Origin: Blattamonas nauphoetae
Lineage: Eukaryota > Preaxostyla > Oxymonadida
Assembly (NCBI GenBank): GCA_033064195.1
Contig: JARBJD010000070.1
Coordinates: 1 to 64,000, forward strand
Length of the DNA: 64,000 nt
Direction: 5' to 3'
The notes beneath the pieces are model-generated. The model saw nothing but the letters and a program-made list of their open reading frames with translations. It was not told where the DNA came from and did not search any database. Positions 49,737 through 61,795 of the stretch are shown here, one piece after another. The first letter of the stretch is position 1. Each line of letters begins with the position of its first letter. A program made the translations under genes and the position numbers.

Positions 49737-50364
49737 CTGCTCCTTGGAGGAAGAGAATAGAATAAGCGGTCTTTGTAATGAAGGCCTTCGATCAACTTGA
49801 TCCATCCCTTAAAAAATGGATTCAGGACCTGAGACCGATTCGATCACGTTTCCACGCATTGGGATCATTCGAAAAGCACTTTAGAACTCAAACAATCAGG
49901 TGAAAAGCAGAGTAAGGAGAAAAGGAAGGAGGAAGCTGACCAAGAGAACAGCGAAAACAAAATCATTTCCAGAAAGTCCTGGATGACACAACCCAAAAGT
50001 GCGAATATCAAAACTCACTCATCAGAACAGAAAGAGAGAGAAGCAAGAGAATGTCTCGAGAGGCTGATCGGAAGCAGCCGAGATTAAATGAATCGCTGCG
50101 GTTGTGACGTGGACGAAGAGTCTCCGAGAACAGTCTGTCGGACGAGACGGAAGAAGGTCATGTTGGCGAGTCGGCTGAAACTCAAAAACCGAAAAACGAA
50201 TAGGGACGATTCAAAAATATGGTGCGAAATGCGAAGGAAAATGGGTGACGATGTGAGTGGCGAGGAGAATCGCTGTGGTGTTGGAAAGTGGAATGAAGAA
50301 ATGAATGGAATTGAAGGAGAATGAAGTCGAGCATAGGAAGGTTGGAGGAGTGAAGTGATGAAAC
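49737..50364. other. Intergenic, no gene seen
   Basis: About 630 bases between the 2.5-kb element and the 3' end of the large receptor gene. Short frames only; no repeat or RNA gene recognised. Confidence 0.35.
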
Positions 50365-53300
50365 TCAAGATTGAACGAGAGCTTTTGGATGGATTGAGGT
50401 ATCAGCAGGATGGAGAGCGAGAGTGGTCTCGATTGTGTCCAAGTCGGGTCTGTCATCGGGTTCCAGTGACAGACATTGCGAGATCAGTTCTCGCATCTCA
50501 GTGTTCTCAACCAGCTCCAGTTTTGGTGTCACTCCCGCCACAATCTGACGAGATGCATTCACTGCATCTTGCTCCCCGAACGGCACACAACCAGTCTCCA
50601 TTTCCCACAAGAGCAAGCCAAGACTAAAAACTGCCCCGTGGAGTGAGTTCACATGTGCTTTGTTCGAGATCACTTCTGGCGCATACCAACGCACTCCTTC
50701 GCTCACTTCCTCAGCCAACTGGGGAAGCATCTGTTTCGATTCGTTCATCTCCACTGCGGGTTCTGCATCAGGCTGGTCTTGTTGAGGGTGTTGTTCGTCA
50801 GGTTGGGGTTGTTGAGTGAAGATGGGAAGAGGAGCGGGAAGTGAGACATCCAGATTCAGTCTCAAACACACATTCTCCTTCGAATCCAAAAGAATGTTGT
50901 GAGCGGTCAGTGTCCGAAGAATCGCTGCCTCTCTGTCTTTCTTCCACACTCCTTTCAATCCTTCAACAAGCTGACGCTGCGCTTGGCGAACCCGAAAATC
51001 CCATTTGTTCTCGGAGTGGAGAGCGTTGAACAGTGTTCGATCTTTCGACACATAAACTGTCCTCGTCATGTCTCCACAGCACTGTAGAGCTTCCTCCACA
51101 TTCTCAAAATTGATCAAGTCATCGGACGGTTCTGGTTCATATTTCTGTTTTGTTTCTGCTTTCTGTTCAGAGGAAGCACGTGTTTGGATGGAAATCACAC
51201 CGATTCTGTTGTCTGTCACAATCTCCATTTTCTCCTCTTCGATTGGCGGCTGAGTCGAGTCTTTCATTTCTTCCACATTTGTTCCCTTCTTCTGGACTCT
51301 TCGTCGTCGCCAGCACACCAACACAACAACCACCACAATCACAAACAGGACGGAGAGAGAGATCACGAGAGGAAGCCACCATTTCATATTCTCAACCATT
51401 GCCTGCGATCTTCTATCTCTCGCACTCTCCTGGATCACAAATGACGTGTCTGTAATTTGATCATTCCCAAAAGCGAGACGACCTCGCCATTCCAAAGAAT
51501 CGTCGAATGATGAGAAGAACGAGAGAGGGAGGAACAGTTCGATGGTGGATTCATTGAACAACGTGGTGGTGTCTTCGGTGAGTGGGTGCTGACTGGATAT
51601 TCCCTCCTTTCCCTCTTTCGTCATCACAAACACTTCCAACTTCAGCGAGCAAGGAATCAAAAGAGTTCCTTCGATTGTCAAATGGAATGCCTTTTCAGTT
51701 TTGTTCAGTTTGCTCGACGACGATGACGAGAGCGTTGGGACGAAGAACGGCGAACGAGAGATCTCATCCTTCGCCACAAGCGAACAATCACTCGCTGAGA
51801 TCCACGCTGACGGAGTTTCCACACCATCTCCGCCACTCAGACTCCCAATCTCGATCTCCCCTCCCTCAGAACAGCGGATGTTGTGCCGAAGAGACGGAAA
51901 CGAAGAAGAGTGAGGAGTGTTGTGGTGATACGTGCTTGTTTCGACTGTCAGATTGCCTCCCTTCATGCTGATTGTTCCATGCGAAAGAGGACACATTCGT
52001 GTCGATGTGATCACTGTTGTCGAATCAAACAGATAGAGCACGCCAGTGTCCCACTCACACAGAGCAGCACTTGATTCGATGATGTTGCTGGCTTGAGTCC
52101 CTTTCGATCCAGTGAATGAACAAGTCTCGATCGTCAAGTGACCTTCAACCATTCGAATGAAGATCAGCGAAGGAGAGTCAGACAGAACGAAATCAACATC
52201 GCGAATCCAAAGGCGACCTCCACAAACATCAACCATTCCTACTCCTTCCAACTCCGACGACGACGACGACAACGAAGGAGACACAAACAGTTCCGGTTTC
52301 GTCGACGGTCCTGATGAAATCACAACTTCATGTTGAGACAACATCTTCACTTGCTCTTTCTGTGTCGTCTTGTGAACAATCGAAATCGACAAGGACGAAA
52401 TCCCAATCCCGTCCACAATCTTCCATCCATCCTCAATCGAACAGCACGGTCGCACGCGATCTCCACAAAACAAACTCCAATCTGACGACGACCCAGAATC
52501 AACTGAAATGACGATCTCAGATGGAAGCGAGCCAGTTGTGTTGGAGATCACAGGATCGAACAGGATCTTCCCATCATCTTCCTTCATCGCTTCAATCGAC
52601 GTGATTTTGTAGTTCGTGTTGTGTTTGAGTGTCTCGGACCATCCAACTCGCAGTTCTGATGATTCTGCTTTGGTGTCTGAAGTGATTGAGGCGATGAAGG
52701 AGAGCGAGATGTTCAGAGTGACGTTCATCGAGTTCCCAACAACCATGTTCGATCCAATCAGAACAACAAGACAGCCAGTGTTCAGAGTGTTTGAGAAGAT
52801 GAACTCCATTTGTGTGACTTTCGGAGGGAACGGAACCACAATTCGGATTCCATCTTCCACATGAAATCCACTCGATTCATTCCGATATCCTTCCAGTGTG
52901 TATTTTCCTCCATATTTCATCTCTGTCGCTGTTTCTTCTTCTCCAACTGCGAACTCCGCGGTGCAGTGTGTGTTGTCCAGAACATCCACATCCGACAACG
53001 ATTCCCATCTTTTGGTTCCATCAGTCAGATTCACCTTTCCATTTCGAGACATCAGTGCCCGACCGTCCAAAAAGAGCTTAATTCTCATTCGCTCCTTGCT
53101 CAGCTGGCGACTGGAGCACGCTTCGATTCGAGCTGGTTCGTCTGGCGTTGTAAAACTAACCATGAACGCGAGCGACATCTCTTCCTCTGTCAGTCCGTCT
53201 TCATGCTGCCACATCACTCGAGTCACTTCGTATTCTGTTGACCATTCCAGTCTTCCTTCTGCGTTCGATGGATGCAGAGGTGCTGTTCCCTTCAGTGTCG

Positions 53301-55431
53301 TCGAGTTTGAGTGAGTGAGCGTGATGTTCACTTCCTTCCCTTCTTTCTCAACCAGCATCCAATAACTCCCTTTCTCCAATCTCACGCCACTCACCACAAT
53401 CTCTGTCGTGTTCCAATCCTTCAACGATGATTCTGCTCTGTCCAACAAAGGAGTCGCAATCTTGAATCCGAGAATCGCTGCTGTTCCCAAAACATAGTCA
53501 GCTTCAGGCAGAATCCCATTCCCTCCAGACGACACGATCACTGTTCCGATTTTCGAGGCGTCTGTGTCGTTTCCGAACTCGACATGGACGAGCCTTGGAA
53601 CATTCGATCCCTCCAACAACACTCTCATCGTTCCCTTGATCGCTGTCCGTGTCAAGACTGTCACTGTCGCTTCATCGTTATCTTTATCGAATGTCACATC
53701 CACTGAACTGATCGACGCTATCCGGTTGACCTGTGGAACGAGGTCGCTGTCAGACTGTAAATCGAAATTGAAAAAGACATTTGGAGATCCCGACGTCGAG
53801 TCGCAATATTTGATCATGTCTGGTGTAATATGGGATGAACGGTTGTTGTAGAAGAATACATCCTTTCCGTCTGGAGCGTTGATTGAGGAGCATTCCCTAA
53901 ACTGCAAGAAAGAGAGAGAGACAGTTTTCACCCTATCAATGCTGACAGCACCACGTTCATTCGCTGAGCAGTCAATAAATGAACTGTTGGAAAGCGAGAC
54001 GACAGCGGAGCTGAGAAACATAGCACCGTCGAATTCCGCTTTTGAGTTTTCGAAATAACACCGATCGATCGAAATCGAGGAAGCGTAGAAGGCGAGGATG
54101 CTGCCTCCACAGTCCATCACAGTCTCCGCACCTCCCACACTGGTGAAGGTGGAACAATCAGTGAACGAAGAGCCGGAGACGGAGAATGGGAGCATCTTGG
54201 ACAGCGAACACTTGAAACAAACGGCTCCTCCATCATTGTCATCCCCTGCGCAGGAGCAGTTGTGGAAGAAGCAAGTCCGAATGGCGAGGGAGGAGGAAGA
54301 GTTGTGGAGGAAGATTGCTGAACCACCAGAATTGACTCCAGCAGCGACGGTCATGTTGTTGAAGGTGCAGAGAGTGAAGGTGACGGATGTTACGGTTGAT
54401 GTGGAGTTTAACACGAATCGACCGATGTGGGTTTGGGTGATGTTTTCGAATGAGAAGTCGAGAGGGGTGTTTCGTTCGCGGATGCATGATGAGAAGGATG
54501 TGTTCAGACACGTCAGACTCCCTCCCATGTTCAGCGACATCATTCCGGTCCCACTGTCGTGGTTCGTGCAAGACTCCAGACAACTTCCAACCACCAATTG
54601 AGAAACTTCACTTCCGAACATCTGCTTGCCTGGCGAGAAATCATGCGACGATGAAATATTCATAAGAGTGCTCTTGAGGAGGCTTGTTTCCACCGACATC
54701 CCACGTGACAACACATAATCACTGTCAAACCAGAAAAGAGGGCCAGTTCCAACCACAAAGTGCGAATTCTTCATGAAAAGTCCAACTCCACAAATCGTAC
54801 TCCTTTGGTGTGATTCATTGTTTGTGTTTCGATCATTCATCATCTGCAATCCAACATCAATTTGATGCGTGTTTTGAGATGTGCCCACAAGTGGAAGAAC
54901 CAGATTCGAGGTCGATTTGTGAATGCTTCGGATGATCTGGATTTGGCACCCGTGTCCATCCACATCACCTGTGACAATGAACGGCGAGCATTCCATGTTA
55001 GAAAGGATCTCGCTTCCCTCGATTGTCAAATCAGACGATGAAAGAAGACACGCCGAGAATCCCGGCTTTTGCACATCCAGACACCACAATGTCATCCAAA
55101 GTGTACTGTTCCGCACATCTAACAACCACTGTTTGGGATGGTTGACAACATTTTGATCACGGATAGCGTTTGTGTTGGGATAGACGGTTGATGATTCTGT
55201 TGATTCTTCGGGAACAGATAACCGGGTCATTTTTCCACGTAATTCCATCCACGTCGATACTATCTCGAATGATTCTGTCCAAAACCATCCTGATTCGAAC
55301 TGTATCATCGTTTTTTCAGAGTGAGAGCCATTGCAGTTTCCGGATGAGTTCTCAGCAAAGATTGTTTTGAAATCCCTGCAAACAGCATCCATAGAGTGAA
55401 GGATGTGGAATAGCGTGATTAAGATGATCAT
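50365..55431 (-). CDS. Large beta-helix receptor-like protein with pseudokinase tail
   Basis: 1688 residues in one open frame. Residues 1-18 form a likely signal peptide ('MIILITLFHILHSMDAVC'). Residues about 100-570 are beta-helix repeats ('FTLCTFNNMTV', 'IRTCFFHNCSC', 'VSGSSFTDCST', 'IDRCYFENSKA', 'LSNSSFIDCSA'). About 580-1010 is beta-rich with Ig-like rhythm, followed by a second beta-helix to about 1260. A membrane segment ('WWLPLVISLSVLFVIVVVVVLV', about 1350-1372) is followed by 'CWRRRR'. The tail has a kinase C-lobe-like module: 'AHNILLDSKENV' without HRD, no DFG, 'VRWYAPEVI', 'VFSLGLLLWEMETGCVPFG', 'DDRPDLDTI'. The N-lobe is essentially missing, so no ATP-dependent catalysis is expected. 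Likely a cell-surface recognition or adhesion protein; ligand unknown. Confidence 0.8.
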   Translation of the reverse strand: MIILITLFHILHSMDAVCRDFKTIFAENSSGNCNGSHSEKTMIQFESGWFWTESFEIVSTWMELRGKMTRLSVPEESTESSTVYPNTNAIRDQNVVNHPKQWLLDVRNSTLWMTLWCLDVQKPGFSACLLSSSDLTIEGSEILSNMECSPFIVTGDVDGHGCQIQIIRSIHKSTSNLVLPLVGTSQNTHQIDVGLQMMNDRNTNNESHQRSTICGVGLFMKNSHFVVGTGPLFWFDSDYVLSRGMSVETSLLKSTLMNISSSHDFSPGKQMFGSEVSQLVVGSCLESCTNHDSGTGMMSLNMGGSLTCLNTSFSSCIRERNTPLDFSFENITQTHIGRFVLNSTSTVTSVTFTLCTFNNMTVAAGVNSGGSAIFLHNSSSSLAIRTCFFHNCSCAGDDNDGGAVCFKCSLSKMLPFSVSGSSFTDCSTFTSVGGAETVMDCGGSILAFYASSISIDRCYFENSKAEFDGAMFLSSAVVSLSNSSFIDCSANERGAVSIDRVKTVSLSFLQFRECSSINAPDGKDVFFYNNRSSHITPDMIKYCDSTSGSPNVFFNFDLQSDSDLVPQVNRIASISSVDVTFDKDNDEATVTVLTRTAIKGTMRVLLEGSNVPRLVHVEFGNDTDASKIGTVIVSSGGNGILPEADYVLGTAAILGFKIATPLLDRAESSLKDWNTTEIVVSGVRLEKGSYWMLVEKEGKEVNITLTHSNSTTLKGTAPLHPSNAEGRLEWSTEYEVTRVMWQHEDGLTEEEMSLAFMVSFTTPDEPARIEACSSRQLSKERMRIKLFLDGRALMSRNGKVNLTDGTKRWESLSDVDVLDNTHCTAEFAVGEEETATEMKYGGKYTLEGYRNESSGFHVEDGIRIVVPFPPKVTQMEFIFSNTLNTGCLVVLIGSNMVVGNSMNVTLNISLSFIASITSDTKAESSELRVGWSETLKHNTNYKITSIEAMKEDDGKILFDPVISNTTGSLPSEIVISVDSGSSSDWSLFCGDRVRPCCSIEDGWKIVDGIGISSLSISIVHKTTQKEQVKMLSQHEVVISSGPSTKPELFVSPSLSSSSSELEGVGMVDVCGGRLWIRDVDFVLSDSPSLIFIRMVEGHLTIETCSFTGSKGTQASNIIESSAALCEWDTGVLYLFDSTTVITSTRMCPLSHGTISMKGGNLTVETSTYHHNTPHSSSFPSLRHNIRCSEGGEIEIGSLSGGDGVETPSAWISASDCSLVAKDEISRSPFFVPTLSSSSSSKLNKTEKAFHLTIEGTLLIPCSLKLEVFVMTKEGKEGISSQHPLTEDTTTLFNESTIELFLPLSFFSSFDDSLEWRGRLAFGNDQITDTSFVIQESARDRRSQAMVENMKWWLPLVISLSVLFVIVVVVVLVCWRRRRVQKKGTNVEEMKDSTQPPIEEEKMEIVTDNRIGVISIQTRASSEQKAETKQKYEPEPSDDLINFENVEEALQCCGDMTRTVYVSKDRTLFNALHSENKWDFRVRQAQRQLVEGLKGVWKKDREAAILRTLTAHNILLDSKENVCLRLNLDVSLPAPLPIFTQQPQPDEQHPQQDQPDAEPAVEMNESKQMLPQLAEEVSEGVRWYAPEVISNKAHVNSLHGAVFSLGLLLWEMETGCVPFGEQDAVNASRQIVAGVTPKLELVENTEMRELISQCLSLEPDDRPDLDTIETTLALHPADTSIHPKALVQS

Positions 55432-55705
55432 CTCAAACTGAACGATTCTCGAACGATGACGATGAAGTGATCGAGAGATAATGAACCCTTAGATTGTGAT
55501 TCGTGGTATTCAATACGCTTTGAGTCAAGAAAGCTTTTTTAGTCTATCTTTCACCACATTGATGATTCAGAATAACGAGAAAAGTGAAATCAAATGTGAA
55601 TACTGACTAACAGAAGCGTTCAAATCGATGATACCAGACCAGAAGATGATTGAGGCTGAAATATCGCGAATAGCTCACAAAGCGAGAAAGACGGGAAGGC
55701 TGGTA
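55432..55705. other. Short intergenic region
   Basis: Gap of 274 bases between the receptor start (55431) and the end of the next gene remnant. AT-rich, no feature recognised apart from whatever promoter the receptor uses. Confidence 0.3.
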
Positions 55706-57704
55706 TCACTGAGACCGAGACACCATCACAGAACAATTGTCACAGACAACTTTTCGCCGCAAAAGAACAGGCTGTAGCTTTGTCCACTTCACAACAACTG
55801 CCGGTTTCCGAATCTGGCTGTTGGAGGAGTGCGAAAATGACGAGTTCACGAGAATCACATTCGAGCAGCACGCTGACGCTGTGGAGACGAACTGCGGGGT
55901 TGGAGTGGTTTTGGAGGATGCGAATGAAGACAACGAGACGTGGAGGGAGGGTGTGTCGTGTGATGATGTTTGGGGAACGATCGACAGCGTGAAGAGGGGA
56001 GTGTCCTGTTTGATGGAGTTGTTTGACACGATCAAAGAATCAAACGAGATGGACGACGACGAGCACACAAGAAACGAGGCGTCGAAAGAGTTGTCGCTGA
56101 TTTTCGTGATTTCAAGTGAGAGAGATCGACAGTCGGAGAGGACAAAGACAGAAGTCTGGAAAGTGGAGGAGAGGAAGGAGGTGTCGGAGATTGTGTGGGA
56201 AGACTGCGAGGACACCAAGAAAGGCTGGGAGAGGGTTGTCTTCTGAACACAACACGAGACGACATTCACAACGCCAGATGTCGCAGTGATGATGCTGGTG
56301 ATGGATGCAGGGACGGAAAAGGAAAACGACAAGTAATGAAGAGCAATGACTGAGTCCCTCTCCACTCTGATCATCGATGCTGAGGCTGAGGAGAGATTCT
56401 CAAGTGAAACAGAAAATGGAGACAAAATGCCCGAGTCGGGTGCGATCAGGACATCACTGTTCGAAATGATGATGGGCGAGGAGAGAAGACCGAGGGAGGC
56501 GACGACAAGATCGATAACACTGCCAGCTGCTTCTGTCATACACCATTCGACTGTTCTGCATGGCGTTGACTCGGTCTCTCCACATCCGAAGTGATCTTCC
56601 CCGCTCTGTCCAACAAAAATGACAGAATCTGGAATTCGAGAAGCATTGCCGAAAATGACGCGAAGAAGTGAGACGGAGCGAAGTGGGGAGCTTTCATCTT
56701 CAGACAAGTCGAGTCCCCACAACTTGTCAGCGTCCGAGCGAAGGCTGAGCGAGTCGAATGTCTTTGCCCACCTCTCCTTCGTCACCAGTGACGGGAGATC
56801 GTGCCCCTGAATGAACACCCACTTCCCATCGCCAGAACTTGTGCACGAGGATGTGAATGTGAGTGAGGTCAGTCTGTACGAACCTTCTCTGAGCGACGAC
56901 AGGTCAACAAAGAGAGCCCCTCCATTCTGTTCGGAAGAGGACGACACGAATGTGGATGAGCGGATGATGAGTTCACCACCAGCAACAACAACAGACACAC
57001 TCCCTCCGTTTCCCTGCGACGAACATGAGTCAAAGGTGCAGGATGTGATTCGGAGGGAGTTGGACGAGGAGAGCTCAGCGTGGATCGCTGATCCATCCAA
57101 AACATCTGAATCCAATCCTTTCTTGAACGATGAGAACGAACAGCTGGTCAATTCCACTGTTCCAACATCCTTCAGCCACAATCCATTCGATCGTTTCAAT
57201 GTCGGTGATCCCCCAAATCTCCATTTCTTCAGCTTCAGGTTGGGATATGTTGATGTTGACAGGTTTCCTTCGACTCCAATCCAACCACGATCTCCTCCAT
57301 AAACCACATTCATCGTCACTTCATTTTCGCTGTCGTCTGTCAGCGAGCCTCCTGACAGCCAGATCGGTGCATAGGCATCAAAGTCAGGATTCAATGAGTA
57401 GGAGATCGACTCGATTGTGACCTGTCCGTTTTTGATGAAGAACGCTGCTGACGGTCAGTGTCGCTGAGCTCCCGACAGTGAAGATCGGAGATTTTGGCGT
57501 TGTTTTTTCATTTTCCTCAAGACAAAACAGCTTTCCTTTGCAAGTCGTCCGTCTCTGGACTTCACCGTAACAATTTGGTGCGAAGAGGTCAAAAAGAAGC
57601 TGGTTCGTGTGACGGTCATAGCGACAGTGTTGGAGATGACGAAGGAGGACAGTCCCGACACACAGGTGAGTTCTTCTGTTGATTCGATTGTGGTGGAAGT
57701 GTCA
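55706..57704 (-). pseudogene. Beta-helix protein gene, decayed and truncated
   Basis: The main open part (55706-57394) encodes 562 residues of beta-helix type: 'VELTSCSFSSFKKG', 'LRITSCTFDSCSS', 'IIRSSTFVSSSSEQNGGALFV', and the phrase 'VGQSGEDHFGCGETESTPCRTVEWCM'. Upstream, coding similarity continues in other frames ('TVGSSATLTVSS' then 'FFIKNGQVTIES' near 57440, with a one-base shift between them; 'GLSSFVISNTVAMTVTRTSF' near 57620). There is no signal peptide, membrane segment or kinase-like tail. Both ends are missing compared with the 1688-residue receptor. It begins where the neighbouring gene ends, at 57702. Confidence 0.65.
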
Positions 57705-60700
57705 GAAGAGAGGAGAGAAGTTAAAACTTCTCATTCTCCGTTTCTGATCGGAGCGGCGGATGGTGTCGAGAAGAATCCCAATCACAGCAACCCCTTTCTC
57801 GTAGTCATCCAAAAAAGACGAATTCGACACAGTGAACATGACACGATCCAACAAACCTTGTTTCACCAACACAATCCGACCGAAATCAGACAAGAGACTG
57901 ACGAATCGATGGAAGAACTCCAAGGCCATGGACACGAGTGTTGGAAGTGGAGATCTGAGAAGATGATGAAATGGAGGAGAGAAACAAACCGTAGATTCAT
58001 AGTGATGAACTCAAGTAGAAACCGTCCAATGGGAGTAAAGAACAATCCTGCAATAGAATGACAAGAGTGAGACCAGACCAGAAAATGTGAAATATCGGAC
58101 ACACAGACACTGAACGGAGATTCCATCACTGACAGAATGGTCTTTGGATAGCAGTGGGAGGATGATGCTATTCCAGTTCGGTTGGAGGTTGTGTGGAGTG
58201 ATGAGAGATGGGATGCCAGAGTGAGAGGAGAGAGTTTGGAGGATGCCTCGCTGAGCACCAGCCAGAGAAGGAAGATGGCAGAGGAGTGGAGAGTCGAAGT
58301 GAGCAGGAATGCTGAGCCAGTGAAGAGACACAATAATATCCCCAGCCATTCTCATTAGTGTCAATTCGGCTTCTTTTGTATCCGAATCGAATGGATGCAG
58401 CATCTTGAATATTGTGGTGAGAGACGAACATGCACCGAAGGGTGTTGTCACTGCGAAAAAAGCACAAACGACGTTGAGAAAATAGAGCCAAAATTGTTCA
58501 TCGTGTCTGACGTGGTGTGGAGAGGAGAGAAGAGTGTCGATGAATCGAGGAGGAGGGAAATAACAGAAGAGATTGCCGACTTCAACTTGTTTGATGTCGT
58601 GACCTGAGATTTCGACGAAGAGCATGTGCATGAGTTTGAAAAGTGTCTGTTGATTGAGATTGAGTTTGGGGTATCGAAGAAGGAGTGAGTGCAATCCAAC
58701 AACAGGAGCTTGAAGGAACTTTCTCGATGTGCATAGAGCTGGATCAGGAGACAATCTGAGGAAATCGTTCGGGTCGTCGCGGAAGGCCCGCTCGAACATA
58801 AGATCCATTGGGAAGAAGTTGGGTTGGTGTTTGGGGGCGATGGAGGTGTAGGTGAGAAAGAAGGCGGGATTTATCCAACGTGAGCACTTGAGTGGACTTG
58901 AGTCTAAATCGATTGTCATGAGTTCTGTGAGTACTGAAGGGAAATCGATCCCGTTGAAGAGAGACAAGAACGAGCCGAGTATGATTGCGAGTGGACTCAG
59001 AAAATGTCGAGATCGTTTCTGTTTTGAAAACCCACTCGGATCGCTTGTGAGACGATCCAACACGCGATGCCTCTTCTCAAACTGGAGAAGGACGTTCATT
59101 TTCCACCGAAATGACATCGAAACAAAGTCATTCAACAGGAACCTGTCAACAAAGCTACACGCCATGTCGAAAAGCGACAAATTCTCCATTTCCACTGACA
59201 GAAACCCGTCGAAATCGAAAGCCTGTTCAGAGATCACCTTTCCACGTCCACTGTCAGATTTGATGTCCAGCCATCGTACCCACAGCCTCAACAATCCCAT
59301 CTTCTCCCAGTACGTTCCATCACGGAACGCCATTCGGATAGTGTCGAATCGGTGCTCTCGGGGATCATCAACTGTCGGAAGCAAGTCTCCGATGTCGAAG
59401 AAAAGAAGGTAACAAAAGACCTGGATGAAGACGTTTGACGAGTGGAGGCCAGATATGAGAAAGGTCCGGAAAGTGTGGAGGTTTAAAATGCATTCTGTGG
59501 ACTTTGTTCTTCCGACAACATTGAGACACCGATAGAGTGAGGTCGCAACCTTCATGTCATCCGTCTCGTCAAACAGCGATTCATCAAACTTCTCATTGAG
59601 ATCGACATCTTGAGGAGATGTCTGGTTGGCTATGTCCAGAGAAGATTCGGATGTGTGTTCCGTCCGTATGTTCCATTCAAAGGATTCGTGATGTGGTCGT
59701 GTGAGGAGGTCATGAATCATCAAGAGGATCTGATGTGAATGACAAACGATAGATTTTGTATGGGATCCAAACTGCTCAGAAGTGAGGGTGAAATCATTGG
59801 AAGACCATTGAGAAGATGGCAGAGAGAGTTTGGTGGAGATGGATGAGGAGAGACTAGAGATGTCTGTCGAGGATGTTCGCTGATCGAGAGAAGAGTGAAT
59901 GTTGAATGTGAGTCTGGTGATGGTGGAGATGGGGGATGAAATGAGTGAAATGTCATCTGTCATCCAAAAGGGATCAGAGTTCGCTTGGCCGCTCGCGTCG
60001 ATTTCAGGTGGGTTGATGATGAGTTGATGTTTGGTTTGGAGTGTTTCGAGTGTGGATCGGATACAGCGAGATTGGAGGAAGGAGAGATCACTCTAAACGA
60101 AATAATGTGAAAGGAAGACAAACCAATGAAACCACACCCTGTCCCACCAACTCCATCATTGTCATCCATTCTTTCCAGTCGTAGTGTGCATTCCGAACTG
60201 CTTCCAGAGAGTGCGTTTCTTTGATATTCTTCACGACATCCAGAAACTGGTCCGAATGTTGAAACTTCTTTCTGCATAGAAATGAGTTATCCGTGGGAAC
60301 GAAAGAATGGCGTAAATGTGGGATACGGACGAGAGATTTGAATGACATGGCGAGGTTCTTGAGGAGAAATAAATTGAGAGGTTCACGGGCAGTTGCTTTC
60401 AGTTGAAGATACATGGTCTCGAAAAACTGTGAATAATATGTTGGAGACGGGTTTGGGAGAATGAGATCTCCAGAAGCCACGAAATGTTCGACGAGGGCAA
60501 CCATGATGCGTGCGAAGACAATATGTTCCTCTTCTGGATCAAGAGGGAGGGTTAATCGGTTTTGCTGTTCGAGAGTCCGATGGATGTGCAGAAAGAACTG
60601 GCAGATCGTCGCGATGTCGGAACAGAGTGAGCCAGCGATCGATTGTTGTTGTGGCGAGGAGGGAGGACCTGTTCAAATGAAGAAAAAGCGAAAAAGAGAA

Positions 60701-61028
60701 AACTGATAAAAATTGTGGAGGATGCGTCAATTCGGATGTTTTCAAGGGTCAGAGGAGGTTCGGAGATGGGCTGTTTTCTGAATGTGTACGCTCCGATCAC
60801 TGCTTCAACAAACCAATCCATCAATTGCTTAAAAAAGGAGAGAAAAAAAGAAAAACAACACACTGTCCAAGAAAACGACTCTTCACGGGCTTCAAGCCGT
60901 CGGAGATGCGATTGAAGAGAGATTGTTCGTATCTCCCGAGAAAGTGAAATAGGTTCCATGTTTCTAGTTTCATCATCAGTGGAGATAGAAACAATGGATT
61001 TATGGGAAAGAGAAGTTCGATCACTCAT
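57702..61028 (-). CDS. Six-exon gene for a 1048-residue helical protein with very short introns
   Basis: Exons (minus strand): 61028-60864, 60827-60704, 60668-60136, 60092-58079, 58047-57990, 57954-57702. The five introns of 36, 35, 43, 31 and 35 nt all start GT, end AG and are T-rich near the acceptor. Splicing gives one uninterrupted frame of 1048 codons plus stop, although the pieces lie in different frames. The product is mostly helical and hydrophobic-patterned ('FLISGLHSSNVFIQVFCYLLFFDIGDLLPTVDDPREHRFDTIRMAF', in part), ending '…SDFGRIVLVKQGLLDRV…FLDDYEKGVAVIGILLDTIR'. Armadillo-like repeats are possible. No known domain is recognised; the family seems common in Blattamonas from memory. 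It is divergent to the SPRY gene, with 770 bases between. Confidence 0.75.
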
Positions 61029-61795
61029 TCAAACGAGATTTTGAAGTGGGCGAAAATCGTGTGGAAATCACTGGGGGAAAATGAGAGAGAAGAACCAGAT
61101 AAGGAGATAGGATTTGTGGAAAGATAAATCAAGAGTAAAAAACAGAATACCAAACGATATTATTCTTGAAAAACACAGATGAAAGACGATTCACGAAACA
61201 ATCCAATTGGGGATGTTTTGGGAGTGAAAACTTAATAATCTCAATTCTTTAAGTGACTTGACGAGTAGAAGAGGGAGGAAAGTGATACCTAGCGGTGGAG
61301 AACGGAATCCATCAAGGGAACGTACATAAGTTGGTTTGATCAGTCTTGATTTCCCAACAACTTCATTCAGTAATTCCAACTGAAACGTCCGAAAACTACC
61401 ATCCTCTCCGATGAGAGGGATTCACACCTGATAATTTGGATACCTTTTCGGGAAGATAACGAACGATCGGACAGAATGATGAATATTGCCGATTCCTCGA
61501 GTCGTGCAGGTTCTACATTGACTGAATCGGAGAGATGTGATTTTAGTATGTCCGTTGGATCTCATGACGCGTTCAGAAACGGAGGGAGTTCAAACAAACG
61601 TGTAACATTTCATTTTGGTTCGATCACATTTCGTTGCTATGTTTTCAACATTTGATTCAGTATGCAGTTGTTCTTTCCGTGATCAGATCTCCCTCTTCCA
61701 CGATATTCTTTCTCTGTGGTTTCATATTCACTCAGGATCTAGAGTTCGATTCGAATCAAAGATCGAAGGTCCGAATCTTCCTTGTTTCAACATGA
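61029..61795. other. Divergent intergenic region
   Basis: 767 bases between two divergent genes. The frame 61615-61848 on the plus strand might contain a 5' exon of the SPRY gene, but I cannot fix a splice site. Otherwise nothing recognised. Confidence 0.35.
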
